DNA from: Mesostigma viride
Lineage: Eukaryota; Streptophyta; Mesostigmatophyceae; Mesostigmatales; Mesostigmataceae
NCBI GenBank assembly: GCA_009746045.1
Contig: RPFO01000667.1
Location: forward strand, 4,248,862-4,312,861
DNA: 64,000 bases
Reading direction: 5' to 3'
A program made the position numbers and the translations under genes. The notes under the pieces were generated by a model. The model saw only the letters and a program-made list of their open reading frames with translations. It was not told where the DNA came from and made no database searches. Of this stretch, positions 11,450-22,694 are shown in pieces; the stretch's first letter is position 1, and every line of letters starts with the position of its first letter.

Positions 11450-11775
11450 GGCCACAAGCGCAGGCACAAGAGGCTGCGGGCCGTGACTGCCCAGGGCTCA
11501 CACCACCTGACGGCGTGAGGCCATCAGCGCAGAGTCACGCCATGCACGCGAGGTTGTTGCACAAAACCGCCATTAGCGCAGGCAGAGGGGATTGGCCACC
11601 ACTGCCCAGGGCACAGGTACACCAGGCCACATGGCCATCAGCGCAGATACCACTCCATGGTTGTTGTAGAGGCATCCGCGCAGGATCATGCCGTGCACGC
11701 CACGTTGTTGCATATTTGGCCATCAGCGCAGGCACACAAGTCTCATCGGCTGGCCATCAGCGCAGGCACAAGAGG
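11450..11775. repeat. Degenerate repeat of a GGCCATCAGCGCAGGCACA unit at the 3' end of the GT29 gene
   Basis: The phrase GGCCATCAGCGCAGGCACA or close variants occurs at about 11,454, 11,520, 11,571, 11,633, 11,719 and 11,752, spaced 30-80 bases apart. The last copy spans the final codons and the stop codon of the minus-strand GT29 gene. The rest would lie in its 3' UTR. Confidence 0.65.
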
Positions 11776-14700
11776 TCGTTGGCCATCGCTAGCTGGTACA
11801 CAAAGTACTCCAACCCGGCCACATACGACGCCACGCGGCGCCCGTCACGCGCCCCCCCCACAAACGTGTAATCTGGGCCATGCACGCCCGCAAACCCGTA
11901 CAAGTCGATCGACTCACACAGGCGCGACTGCAGGAGAGCCACCAGCCGCTGAAAGTACAGCGACGGGTAGATGCTATCATCTGCCCCGAGCTCCCGCCCC
12001 TTGTGATTCACCGCGCGCCGCCCCAACAGCTCGTACAGCTGGACACCCCGCTCGCCCTCGCTCGTCAACGTGGCGTCCGTAACCACAGGCAGCAGAGGGT
12101 CCCGCCCCCTGCCCTGCACCGGCTGGGTCCCTCCCTCCTCGGTGCTGGTTGTCCCTGGACCTGGCCCCATGCCCTGACTTGGCCCGTCCGTGCTAGCCCC
12201 GCCCTTGGCATCCTCGTCCTTGGCAACACCCGCCGTGTCGTTCAAGCCAGCGGACGTGGGTCCTTTCGCGGCAGGCGTCGCGATCCAGTAGAGCCGCGGG
12301 TGCGCGCCCGCGAGCCTCGCGTGCAGCCTCTCGATTCCAGCGCCCGTCAACGAACCCTCCCCGGAGCCGGGAAGCAGCACGATATCCGTCTTACGACCCA
12401 CGTGGCCACTATATGCGACCACTGGCAGCCCCCCCATGCGGATGACCGTATCGTGCGCATCAATCTCCGCGCCATACTCCTTCCCGAGCACCAACACCGA
12501 GGGGCCAACAAGGGCACACCGGCCCAGGGACCCATCGTGCAGGTCCATCCCCAGCGAATGCCGACCCTGTGGCCCGCACCCGTCCCTGACTGCGTCGCAC
12601 GAGACCTGTCCCGAAGGCGTGAGCAATGCTAGCACTTGCGTCTGCAATGCAACGTCCTCGTCGCTGCCCTCAGGGACCTTGAAACCAAGGGGCTCCGGCG
12701 CCGGGCCTGCCGGGCTCCGTGGGGTCCCTGGGCCCGTCTTTAAACCAGCGCGGTCCCTGGCCCATGTGGGCCGGTTGTTGCGCTTGCTGCGCTGCCTGCT
12801 CGTGTTTGCTGCGGCACGGCCCTCCCTTGCCCCTGACGTGGAAGCCTCACTCGCCTCCTCAGGGGCTGTCGGTGCCTTGTACGTTCCCCGCTGCTCTGCC
12901 GACACCGTTCCACCCCGGTCCCTGCTACCTAGAGCGCCCCTAGTCAGACCAAGGCTGCCATGTGCAGCGGCCCCTTGCGCCGCTGATGCACTCCATCCTG
13001 CCTCATCGGTGACTTTGATTGCGTGCCTTCCCGCCCCCATTGCCGCCTTCTTGCCCGCCCTCTTTGCCGGCCCTTTCCTTGCCACGCGGGGCCCTGTCAC
13101 CTCTCCTGTTTCTGTGGGATGAGGCTCCGTTGCAGCCGCCAGCGTCGCCGGGGTCACCGCCACCTCACTGGCCTGAGATGCCTCTTCATCCTCCGTCCGT
13201 GCAGCCGACAACGCTGCCTCTTCTGCCGGCGCCCCCTCCGCTGATGGCACTGGCCTCGCGTTTGCCTCGGCAACATCATCCCTTGCAACCGCTGCCTCGG
13301 CGGCACCTGGCCTGGCAACTTTCGGCCCCGCGCCGCCACCTGGCTCGGCAATCTTTGGCCGCGAGGCGCCATCTCCCTGAGCGCTGCCCACTGGCTTGGC
13401 AAGAACTGTTGGCCCCGGGCTGGCATCTTTTGAGACCACTTTGGGCCCAGCGGCATGTGCCATGCCAGTCACCTCGTGCCCAGTGGCATCTGCCACACCC
13501 ACACCTGCCTCGGCCGCCTTGTTCGCCTCGGCCGCATCCTTGGCCGCTTGTTTCATCATCTCCTCGATCGGCCCCCCTTGCTTCACGCCACTCTTGGCCG
13601 CCTTCTCCTCGCGCTTGCGCTGCGCCCTGGACGCCTCCTTGGCGCGCCGCGCCGCCTCCTTCTCCGCCCACGATAGGCCAGCCTTGCTCCTCGACGCCAG
13701 GCCACCCTTGCTCGTAGATGCCAAATCACCCTTGTTCGGCAAGACCTGGCCACCATTGTTCGGCAAGACCTGGCCACCATTGTTCGGCAAGACCTGGCCA
13801 CCCTTGTTCGGCAAGACCTGGCCACCATTGTTCGGCAAGACCTGGCCACCCTTGTTCGGCAAGACCTGGCCACCCTTGTTCGGCAAGACCTGGCCAACCT
13901 TGTTCGGCAAGACCTGGCCACCCTTGTTCGGCAAGACCGCGAGCTTGGCCAGATTCCTGCTCAGCGGTTTCCGGCCGGCCGAGTGGAGCAACCATAGCTC
14001 GGTCTCAAACTCGCCGGTATGGATGGAGGTGTCTGCCGGCCCCTCGTGGGATTTAGCGGCGCCTGCATCCACACCCTGGAGATGTACTTGTTCTGAGGCC
14101 GGCTGCCCTTCTCCTGCGGGCATGGAGACACCATCCATGGTTTTACCCAGACGACCCTCCCCCAGCCAACGCAGCAACTCAAAGTTCCCCTCCTCCCTCC
14201 ATTCCGTCTTGGTCCCCTCGCCCTCCCTCTGCTCCACCACCACCACCACCACCTCCTCCTCCTCCCCTTCCTCCTTGCCCACCTCTCGTGGTGCCCAATG
14301 CGACGTCTCACGCTCCCCCTCCCCCTCAACACCATCCAACGGTCGAGTACCACGCGGTGGCCTTGTGCCGCGCTGCTCGGCGTCCTCCACCACCCCCACC
14401 TCCAACATGCCCCCCTCAACACCACCCAACTCCTCCCGGCCCACCGCCAGCAGCCCGCGAGCGTGGCCCAGCACATGCAAGAACAGGTTATCATCCACGA
14501 CCTGCCGCGTGGTCGGGTGGATCATGTAGCTGAAAATACGGTTGCGGAGAGCCTTGCCCCGCATCTGCTTCAACTTTTTGGACGGCCTAAACACCCTCGC
14601 GGCGGTGCCGGCCAGACGCGCTTGGCCACCCACCGGCCAGGTGTGACCGTGACCCGGAGCCGCCGCCTCATCCAGGGAGCCCAGGCCTAGGTTCCCGACC

Positions 14701-17060
14701 GCGCCGACGCCCGTGTCGGTCAATCCCGCCTCGGCCATCTCGCTGTGGCTGATGATACGCGCGAGCATGCGGGGGGACACGTGGCTTGTGCTGTGGCCCA
14801 TGATGTGGTCATGCCGCGTGCGCGCCCGCGCGGTCGAGGCAGGGTCCTGAAAGGGGTCCTCATCGTCACCCCCTCCTTGATGCGCTATCTGCGGCCCCAC
14901 AAGGCCTCCCTCCTCCTGGTCATACTGCATGCCACTCGCACCATGCCGGGAGCCCACCGCCCCACCATGGGAATGGGTCGAGCTATCAATGTCCTCACTA
15001 ACGTGTGGCCCCGGCCTCCAGGGGTCATCCAGATGCCCGTTATGGATCATCGCCAGTATCGCCCACGGAGACTTTGCCAGCAGTGCACTCATGGCCGCCG
15101 CAATGTCGCGAAGCTCGCTGCGGGCGGTGGGCGCCGCGGCCACCCCCAACCTCGACCTCACACCCTCATCCCGGCACCGATTTGGGACATAGCCCACCTT
15201 GGGCCGGGTGGTGGCCGTCGCGCTACCGGGCGCCCGACTGATCCCCCCGCCTGGCTGTGGGGACGGGGAGGAAAACCCACCTGCGTTGGCCAGCGGATCG
15301 CCCGGCTGCAGGGACCCACCTGCGTTGCCCAACGCATCGCCTGGCTGCAGGGACCCACCTGCATTTCGCAGCGCATCGCCCGGCTGCAGGGCCCCACCGC
15401 CAGAATCCGCACGAGAAGGGACAACAGTGGAGGGCTGTGCCTGGAGGTATGCAGACTGGGTCGAGCCTGGCACAATGCTGCCGAGTTCAGCACGGAGTCC
15501 ATTGGACGGCGGCAGGGCCGTCCCATCGGCAATTGGTACAGCGGGGTGGGGCGGCCCGCCTATGCCAGGGCCGAGTCCTGCCCCCGTCGACTCAGACAGC
15601 TGCTGCGGATTGCTGAGCGCTGGATCGTCTCGGCTGACAGCAGGCACCTCGGATGAGCTGGCCGAGGCCGCCACCTGGCGATCGTCTGACGATGCGTTGA
15701 GGTCGCCTGGCGAAGCGGTAGGGTGGCCCGACGTGGCAGCATCATGATGTGCCGACCCGGTGTCCAACGTGTCCGCTTGCGGCGCGCCGGAGGACTCCCC
15801 TGGGGACACCCCCCCTGGCTGGGGCACAGCGTACCCACTTGGCAAATCTTCGGGCTTCATGGCCTGCAGCGCAAACTCCGTGGGGTGGTCGGCACTCACG
15901 GTGGCAGCATCGACTAGGTCGTTGGCGCTGCCAGTGCGCCCATCTGGCAGCGCTGCGGCTGAATCTGGCAACAGCAGCTGCCAGATGTCCTGTTGCGGAG
16001 CCAGGCCAGGGCTCGCGATGCCTTGAGGGCGCTGCAGGGACGTGCTTAGAGGCAGCTGGGCCCCATTCTGTGGAGCTTGCTCGATGAACACGGGGAAGGG
16101 CACTTGTGCGTGCTCATCTGGCAGTAGGGTGGTGGGTCGAGTCAAGTCCCAGCGTTATGGATGCAGAAAGGAGCAGGACCGTCCGTGCATAGATTGAACA
16201 TGTCCGGACAAATAGAAGGGGGCAGGAGTGTGGCATTAGTACGAGCGATCACTCCGCGGCATGGAAGGCATATGAGGCGGCGCATGACTTAGGAAATGCC
16301 TCAAATTTGTGTAAAATCGTTGTCGAAGTCCCTATATACCCTACTTAAGTCCCTACAAGTTTCAAATGAGCCACTAAACCAGAGAACGAATGGTAGGATT
16401 GCAAAGGTAAAAGTATACTTTATGTATCGTTTAGTATTGCAAAGGCAAAAGTATAGTTTATGTACACCAAAATCAGCCTGATGGGTTTACCGACATCGGA
16501 CTGGACATCAAACACATTGTAAACTCTGGCAGACGCACGGCACCAAGGGGTGTGCACGTCTTACCCACACTGGACCTTACCCACATTGTTAAATGCGTTA
16601 TTCCCTCCCATCTGACCAGTTTTAGTTATTAAACTATCGAACGGATATGACCGCGACACATAGTTGTGGATGTACCCATAATACGTAGGACGTACTTGTG
16701 AAGTTTACCATGTTGAATACTGAACCACAAGTTCCCAAACTATTAATAGACCGCACGAACCCCGTAAGACTGAGTGGCGTGTGCCCAACCAAATGATGTC
16801 CAAACATTTCCTCTGGCACGTTCCATTAACCAATAATGACGGATTGTCTAGTTGAATCAGCACAATGGCATACCTGAGGTGCCGTGGTTAGCTTTATGGA
16901 CGTCGCCGGTCTTCGCCGTTGCTTCCGAAAATAATAGAGCAGCGCCGGCGCAAAACAATATCACAATAAATGCAAGTAGTATTATTCTGGAAACCTTCTT
17001 GCCGCCAGATGCACCCGAGGGGTTCGGTGGGGTGGTGGGCGCCGGCCCACCGCGCTTCAT
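11757..17060 (-). CDS. Sialyltransferase-like (GT29) type II membrane protein, two exons
   Basis: The gene is predicted as exon 1 (17,060-16,874) and exon 2 (16,117-11,757), giving 1,515 residues. Exon 1 starts at an ATG and encodes a short basic cytoplasmic tail, then a hydrophobic anchor at about residues 23-44 (RIILLAFIVILFCAGAALLF), as expected for a Golgi type II glycosyltransferase. Exon 2 encodes a stem of over 1,100 low-complexity residues with two internal repeat arrays. The C-terminal catalytic region lies at about residues 1240-1515. The sialylmotif L is seen (CALVG, then EIDAHDTVIRM and HVGRKTDIV), and so is motif S (YPSLYF, then LCESIDLYGFAG). Both cysteines that normally form the conserved disulfide are present. 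The usual HxxxxE of motif VS is not evident; only the Glu side (AGLEYFVYQ) is seen. A low-complexity insert separates motifs L and S. Family assignment is good; substrate is unknown. The protein is far longer than usual GT29 enzymes (about 300-600 residues). Confidence 0.75.
13733..13940 (-). repeat. 24-bp coding repeat in the GT29 stem (8-residue unit)
   Basis: About nine head-to-tail copies of a 24-base unit (TTGTTCGGCAAGACCTGGCC plus four bases) encode GGQVLPN(K/N) on the minus strand. The array lies in the stem region, well before the catalytic domain. Copies differ mostly at one Lys/Asn site. Such an array is likely to vary in copy number. Confidence 0.85.
15285..15410 (-). repeat. 39-bp coding repeat in the GT29 stem (13-residue unit)
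   Basis: Three copies of a 39-base unit encode LQPGDxLxNAGG on the minus strand, in the N-terminal half of the stem. Confidence 0.75.
16118..16873 (-). other. Predicted intron of the GT29 gene
   Basis: The donor reads CAG|GTATGC at 16,873 and the acceptor CTACTGCCAG| at 16,118, preceded by a pyrimidine-rich CCACCACCC run. Both are phase 1, so the anchor exon and the long exon stay in frame, and the summed coding length is a multiple of three. The long open frame itself has no ATG at its 5' end, which supports an upstream exon. Transcript data would settle this. Confidence 0.6.
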
Positions 17061-17530
17061 GGCGTGCAATTATTTACAATGATGCACGATGCAGCTGGTC
17101 AACGCCGAAGATGTCCATTGAATTTCCCAGCTACCCTAAGAAAGAATATCGTTCCCCTTCCAAGTTCCATGTCTACATTGATGCGGAACTAAAACAGCCG
17201 CCCCTCGTAACCGGTGGTGATGTAGCGCCGGGGTTCTGCGTAGGATGCTGCTTGAAAGGGAATCAAGTCATGTTGAGGCAACGACGACCTCGGCCTGCCC
17301 CATGGCTATTCGACGGAAGTCCGACGTCGTGCGAATAAGACATGTGCATCCTCCTAGCTTATTTAGAATATAACTTTTCCCAACCTCGCTCTGTAACGCT
17401 AGGCTTGCCAGAAAACCAGGTGGGTTCGATATACTGCCGCGGACCACGTCCCATGCCGATCGTTTCTAGTCGATCGCCGTAGTACTGCATGCGAAGTTGA
17501 ACCGTTGCGGCCACTGCGTCGTAGAAGCAA
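17061..17530. other. Upstream region of the GT29 gene; no gene recognised
   Basis: This stretch holds the presumed promoter and 5' UTR of the minus-strand GT29 gene. No TATA-like box could be assigned with confidence. A 122-codon plus-strand frame overlapping exon 1 is mostly a shadow. Confidence 0.35.
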
Positions 17531-17532
17531 TC

Positions 17533-17754
17533 CCACACAAGCCTAATTAAAGATGTACTACCATACCGTCGACGGGGATCATCTCGGCGTCAGCTAGAGC
17601 ATGATAAGCCTATTCAGGCTGCGTATTTAGCTGAGGAGACGTTCCCGAGACGCGTTAGACAGCCTCCTGAGGTAGATGTCGAGCAATCTTTCGCAGCGGA
17701 TTACTTAAATTGTGTGGCCTCTATCGATCCTCAACTAAATTTATATCAACGTTG
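17533..17754 (+). CDS. Candidate internal exon, function unknown
   Basis: An open frame without an ATG runs from just after a TAG near 17,520 and reads DVLPYRRRG, then AAYLAEETFPRRVRQ, then ADYLNCVASIDPQLNLY. It ends at a donor-like TTG|GTAAAT at 17,755. The amino-acid makeup looks protein-like rather than random. It could be an upstream exon of the SWIM-finger gene that follows on the same strand. No domain is recognised, so this is a weak call. Confidence 0.3.
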
Positions 17755-17974
17755 GTAAATTAGAGGACCCACCACTGCTGGAATCTGGATAATAGGTCGC
17801 TTCACAGTTGCCGGCGAACAGAGGCTGCTTCTCGCATCCTTAAATGGAATAGTTTGTTCGCCCGTTTTGTGCCAATTACATCTAACGGCCGCTCCACGAC
17901 ATGAGGTTCAAGCAGTGAAGTGGCAGATCGACGAGTGCCATCAGCGGCTGCTTACATGAACTCCATAAAAGCGC

Positions 17975-18235
17975 ATGTTGGCCGGGATTTCTTATTCCGG
18001 GGCCCAATGGCCGGCGCCGCGCCAGACTCGCCCGCCTTTGGGCTTTGGGCGTCTTGGAATTTGGCTTTGGGCGTCTTGGAAGTTGCCTTTGGGCGTTTGC
18101 TCTTTTGGCAGTAAAAAAGCACAGACTGGTGCAGCGTAACATCCATACAACGTAAAATTACCGCCGCACAGGCATGAGGCCGACAGCAATTTACTGGCAG
18201 CCAGCAACAATCAGACAATGGCCGCCGCAAGATTT
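17975..18235 (+). repeat. Dispersed repeat A, first copy
   Basis: About 230 bases here match 27,835-28,095 in inverted orientation: TTGGCC(G/A)GGATTTCTTATTCC, a duplicated GGGCGTCTTGGAA phrase, TTTGCTCTTTTGGCAG, and AAAATTACCGCCGCACAG. No terminal inverted repeat or tail was found, so its class is open. It may sit in an intron of the SWIM-finger gene. Confidence 0.7.
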
Positions 18236-18289
18236 GTCGTCGGTTGCTGGTATTTCACTTGTACACTTCACAGACTGCTTTTGAGTTTT

Positions 18290-20570
18290 GAGCATTTCCA
18301 GCGAACGTGTTTCCCACTTGAAGGAATGTGGACAAAGGCTAGACTTGGTGATATATCGATTACTGATCGCCTTGAAATACATGAAGGATGATCAATTAGT
18401 GAAAGATCACGGTAGTTACATCAACAGGAATTTGTACAAGAATGAAGGGACTGCTGCAGAAGTTGCCAAGGAACTGCTTCCCACCGTTGTAACGCATTTA
18501 GACAACGCTTGTGAAGGGGTTTGCGAAGTGCTCTCTGCGGCAACTAGTAATGACAAGGTGAAAGTGACATTTCGGAGCTTACAATTCCCTCTTGGATGTA
18601 CATGCTTGACAGCACATACCGGCAAAGTTTGTTGCCATTTTATTGCATCATTGCTTTTCCACAATGTGTGCACTCACGAGAACTTGGATGTATTATTGTG
18701 CAGACGCGCCACATTTGGTGTTCCTCGTGGGAAAGTTTTCCAAGTGTTTGTTGATGAGTTGGAATTTGTCAAGGAAGAATGTCCAAGTATCCCACAGATC
18801 GGCACGATGACGGTCACGTCATGGACGTCAGCGACATGGAGCCCTTACCTGACGAGGAGGGTGATCGCTTTCCGCGTGAAGATGACTCACTGCCAGCTGA
18901 ACCCAACGACAAGGAGCTGGAAATGCGACTATTGAATGCATTTGACGGAGCCATGCAGGTAAATATGCTGCATTCTTTTTGCCAAAGACTAGATGTGCAC
19001 AGATTTGGTACCTGGCCTTCAATCTTTTTGTGTGGGGGGGTAGAGATAACTTAACTCACGTTGACATCGGCTTGAATGTGATTGCCTGCATGTTGTCCAC
19101 AATGTACTACAATGCATATGTCGTTCCACTTTACTCCTGAACCGCAGGCATGGAGGATGGCTTCCTTTACTGCCAAGGAAACGGCCGCAAAAGTTTTGTT
19201 AGCGTCTTTTGTAGAAAGTTGTAGGATCTTGACTGAGAGCACAGTTGTGCCGATTGCCGAAGGAAATGAATTTTCGGGAAGAGCGGGCTCTAAGCCGATT
19301 CAACAAGACCCTGTGGTTTTGCGAGCATGCAACAAAGACAGTGCCAAACGGAAGACGGACGAAGTGGACATGCCGGAGCTGACGTCAACCCATGCTGCCT
19401 CCAATGCACCTTCAAAACGGAGGGCTGGGTTTCGACAGAAGCTCTCAGAGAATTTACCACGACAACCGATGAATGGTGTGCCATACAACTTAAATAAGCC
19501 GCTCTAGATTCTAATGATGAAGTCAATATGAGCATGTGCATGTTGTATTGATTGCGGTTTACCCTAACAAGTACATCACAACAAAGTTGACAATGCCATT
19601 TTTTATTTTTTTTTTGTGCATGCAGTCCCTAACACCATGGAGGGAGGCCCAAGCACTCCTGCAGGGGGTGGAATGCCTGATACCAGAGAGAGCGTTAACT
19701 TAACAGGTGAGAATCTTGCCCCAGGCTTGTGGGATCGCTGATGTCATGCCATATGCGTTTTAAAACAAACACGCATACATTTACTTGCTGTGAAGATAAA
19801 CCCATACCCACTTGTTAATTAAGCAATGACATGGACACACACATGCGCCTTAAGTCTTTACCACATGGTTTTGCTCACATGACGCTCGGGATCGCTTGGG
19901 ACCTATTTATGGTAACGTGAGAGAGGCCAGCTTTGAGAAAGCGAGGTAGTAAATCTATAACTTGGCGGAGAGGCCGGGTTTTGAGGAATCTACTACTGTA
20001 TTAAACTAGTTTACATAAAAACCTTGGAAATAAATGTCTTTTTGTGAATGCATGCAGACCCTGACGTCATGGTGGGAGGTCAAAGCTCCTCTCTTGGTGG
20101 TCGGGAAGATGCACGGACCTGCATTGGGGACTTGACAGGTGAATCGTGATGGATGTTTTATACACATGAATAACAACCTAACCATGTTGTTGATTTGTTC
20201 GCCTTTGACTGTAGTATCATTTAAGTTTTTGTAGGTTGTTCTCTACCTGAACTACATGCCGGTTTGCTTTTTTGTACATGGCCATATATTTTTGCTCACA
20301 GGAAATCACACACAAATTGTCCAATACACATGACCATGCACCCACACATGATGTCGATCGGTTCTCGGTTTGGTAGTCTCTGTAAGGTATACTTTTTTTG
20401 TTAATTTACATATGTCAAGAATGGCACACACATACGCTTAGCAGAATGCGGGTTTATTACCAGGGGCGTGTTTGGCATGTTCCCAAGTCCGATAATATCT
20501 TCTTGTCTTCCTTTGTATGCATGCAGGCCCTGACCTAGAGGTAGAAGTCCCCACTAGTCCAAGAACATAG
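18290..20570 (+). CDS. Multi-exon gene with SWIM-type zinc finger (C-terminal part)
   Basis: Plus-strand exons are read at about 18,300-18,958, 19,148-19,475 (weak 3' edge), 19,626-19,706, 20,058-20,138 and 20,527-20,570. The first encodes FPLGCTCLTAHTGKVCCHFI, a CxC...CxH pattern of the SWIM finger, a DNA- or protein-binding module common next to MULE-type transposases and in plant FAR1 relatives. An acidic stretch follows in another frame (DVSDMEPLPDEEGDRFPRED), so either a small indel or an unseen splice lies near 18.78 kb. The 18,959-19,147 intron has CAG|GTAAAT and CGCAG| borders, both in phase 0. The last exons are duplicates (see findings). A LINE sits just 3' of the stop. It may be a host gene or the C-terminal part of a domesticated or dead MULE transposase; no upstream catalytic part was recognised. 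Confidence 0.5.
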
Positions 20571-20673
20571 ATGGCGAACGAGGGAGGCGACGACAAATTG
20601 AAGACGGAGCTTTGCGACCGATAGTGGTGTCAGATAAAGGACAAGTATACTAGTGGGACGAGTATACTAGTGG

Positions 20674-21206
20674 TCCACGTTGACCACAAGCCCTGGCAGG
20701 CCCCTCCTGCCACCCCAGACTAGGGAATATACCAGTAGTGTAGATTAGATAGGCTTAGCCTTTGCAAGTGGCCCACGCGCATGTGCGCCCATAATGGCCC
20801 CCATGGATGATGCTTTCAGTATTTAGCCGCGCCCAGCCTACAATGGGACCTCCCATGGATGATGCATTAAGAATTTAGCCATGCGATGCCTATGCAGGGA
20901 GTTACTCTCTGCTGAGATGCCATGTGTACACCAGCTATAGCCTAGCCACATACCCTCCACCCCATATGTCATGCAGGCCTTCTAGGCCCTCTCCTCAAGC
21001 CCCCCCTGGGTGCCTGTGCTTGTTAAGGAGGCATGAACCATCATGGCGGTGCAGGTGCACCTTGTGCACCCAGAGCAGGTGACAGTTGTACATCCTCCAC
21101 CTGCAGGTTGTAGCCCTGATTGTATTACAAACCCATAGATGCCCCTTTCTCAGGGCTATGAGTTACATATGCTCCCAACGGAGCTATGATTTTAATTAAT
21201 TAATTA
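20674..21206 (+). mobile_element. LINE family B, 5'-truncated insertion with target-site duplication
   Basis: The insertion holds the last 17 codons of a coding frame (VHVDHKPWQAPPATPD, stop TAG near 20,722), a 3' UTR of about 480 bases, the hairpin GCTCC-CAAC-GGAGC and a TTAA-repeat tail. The target duplication ATACTAGTGG is exact at 20,664-20,673 and 21,207-21,216. It lies just downstream of the SWIM-finger gene's last exon, probably in its 3' UTR or flank. Confidence 0.8.
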
Positions 21207-21216
21207 ATACTAGTGG

Positions 21217-21885
21217 GAAGATCGGCGGGGAGCTATCAAACGCCACGTTGTGCTGCATTGACGAGGTGGTGGTGCTACCAGAAATTCACGCGGCTGTTCA
21301 CAGCTGACTCTTCACCACATCTTGCTGAGTAGTAATTCAATCGCAATGAGACAACCAGCGCAATACATGGTTAGGAAGCATGGTGATGCCCGCTGGCTAT
21401 GTTACTTTGAATGTGCTGTAGGTTTCACGTATATTCATGGAGCTTGGTCTGTGGTGATCGTGGAGACCTTGGCGCCTTGCCATGAGTCTTGACTCCTCGC
21501 TTCTATCCCTTGGGCATCCATCATTCTACGGCATGCCACCGGGTCAAGGGATAGGATTGAACTGAGATTTGCCCGGTAGGCCAGCTTGGTTATTGAGCTG
21601 GCCCCGGCCCCACTGGGACCATAGGTCATTCACAGCCCCACTCACATGCGTACGGATCCTATATCATGTTTTAAAGGAGGAAGTTGCTAGGTTGGCGAAG
21701 AAGCCAACCCGGCCCCGTTGAAGGGGAAGGACTAGTGTTCGCATGTCTTAACTTTAATCAACAATGAAATTGCAATGTTTTGTTAAGTTAGACAACTCTG
21801 AGTTGATGCGATGGGATCTGAGTAAAGAAAATTGTGCAAGTGAGTAGAGAAATTTGTGCAAGTGAGACAACTCAAGTGCTTAATT
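21217..21885. other. No gene recognised
   Basis: This is the continuation of the sequence split by the LINE insertion. A short open frame (KIGGELSNATLCCIDE) follows directly but has no clear start. Nothing else is supported. Confidence 0.35.
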
Positions 21886-21891
21886 AATCAA

Positions 21892-22039
21892 ACTCGTGCT
21901 CCCGTTGGGGAGTCACGGAGCCCGAAGTGCCTTTGATCCCTTTGTTTGCACAATTATAGGAAGGAAGGTCAGAGACCCCCTTTCTCCTTCATGCCAGAGG
22001 CATGCCACAGCTGCGTGACTCCCAAACGGGAGCACGAGT
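21892..22039. mobile_element. Short inverted-repeat element of 148 bp within TTAA runs
   Basis: The left end ACTCGTGCTCCCGTTGGGGA and the right end, read in reverse, ACTCGTGCTCCCGTTTGGGA form near-perfect inverted repeats of about 26 bases. TTAATTAA runs lie on both sides. It could be a TTAA-targeting MITE. The right end also looks like a retroelement tail, with hairpin CTCCC-AAAC-GGGAG followed by TTAA repeats, so two opposed tail insertions are an alternative. Confidence 0.6.
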
Positions 22040-22189
22040 CTAATTAATTAATTAATGCAACAGCTGCAATCGGACACGCTAAACGACCCTGCAAGATCTG
22101 TTGGTGCAATGAGACCCATGTGGGCTTATCATAACAAGGAGCGTGGGCAAGTAATGTGAGCATAGCCTAGTAATGTGGGCAAGTAATGT

Positions 22190-22694
22190 GAGCATCGCTT
22201 TCGACAACCCTGATTTCGCAACCCATTTGTATATCACCGCTGGTCTGCCTGGCATCTACCCGCAAGCGTCCCTCACATTAAAGCTCACGTCGGAGGATAC
22301 TCATTGCAATTACCTCGATCTTAACATTACCCATAACAAGAAGGGCTGGCGTACGGCTGTCTATGATAAGCGCAAGGATCCTAAATACCAGCAAATTCCT
22401 TTTATTCGTTACCCCGATATTCACAGTCTCCTTTCCCACACAGCAAAATATGGTGTTGTTCTTTCTCAGTTACATCGTTTTTCCCGTCTTTGTTCTTATC
22501 GTGTTGATTTCATCACGACTCTTGTTGAACTCTTGCAGCGTTTATTGGTCAAAGACTATGACCGAGCCATTATGCTCCGTCAAGTCCGATGTTTTTTGCA
22601 ACGTCACCCACATCTGTTCGGTGCTGCCCCTTGGCACAAGCTCTACAAACAGGTCGTGGACCGGCTGGATCGCATAGTATCTCCGCACATCTGA
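22190..22694 (+). mobile_element. Reverse-transcriptase element remnant, Penelope-like
   Basis: An open frame reads NYLDLNI, then TAVYDKRKDPKYQQIPFIRY, then YGVVLSQLHRFSRLC and FITTLVELLQRLLVKDYDR. This order (a FLDL-like box, YDKR, then an SQL-R-RLCS helix-turn-helix-like block) is what follows the RT palm in Penelope-like and related RT proteins. The palm itself is missing upstream, so this is a 5'-truncated fragment of about 170 codons ending at a natural-looking stop. Upstream, GTAATGTG(A/G)GCA phrases are duplicated. The family placement is tentative. Confidence 0.45.

Noticed and set aside
13396-14529. A 377-codon plus-strand frame and several others opposite the GT29 gene
   Set aside because: They lie antisense to the minus-strand GT29 frame, consist of Pro/Ser/Arg-rich or repeat peptide (PPLFGKTW units), and arise from GC-rich codon positions and the 24-bp repeat.
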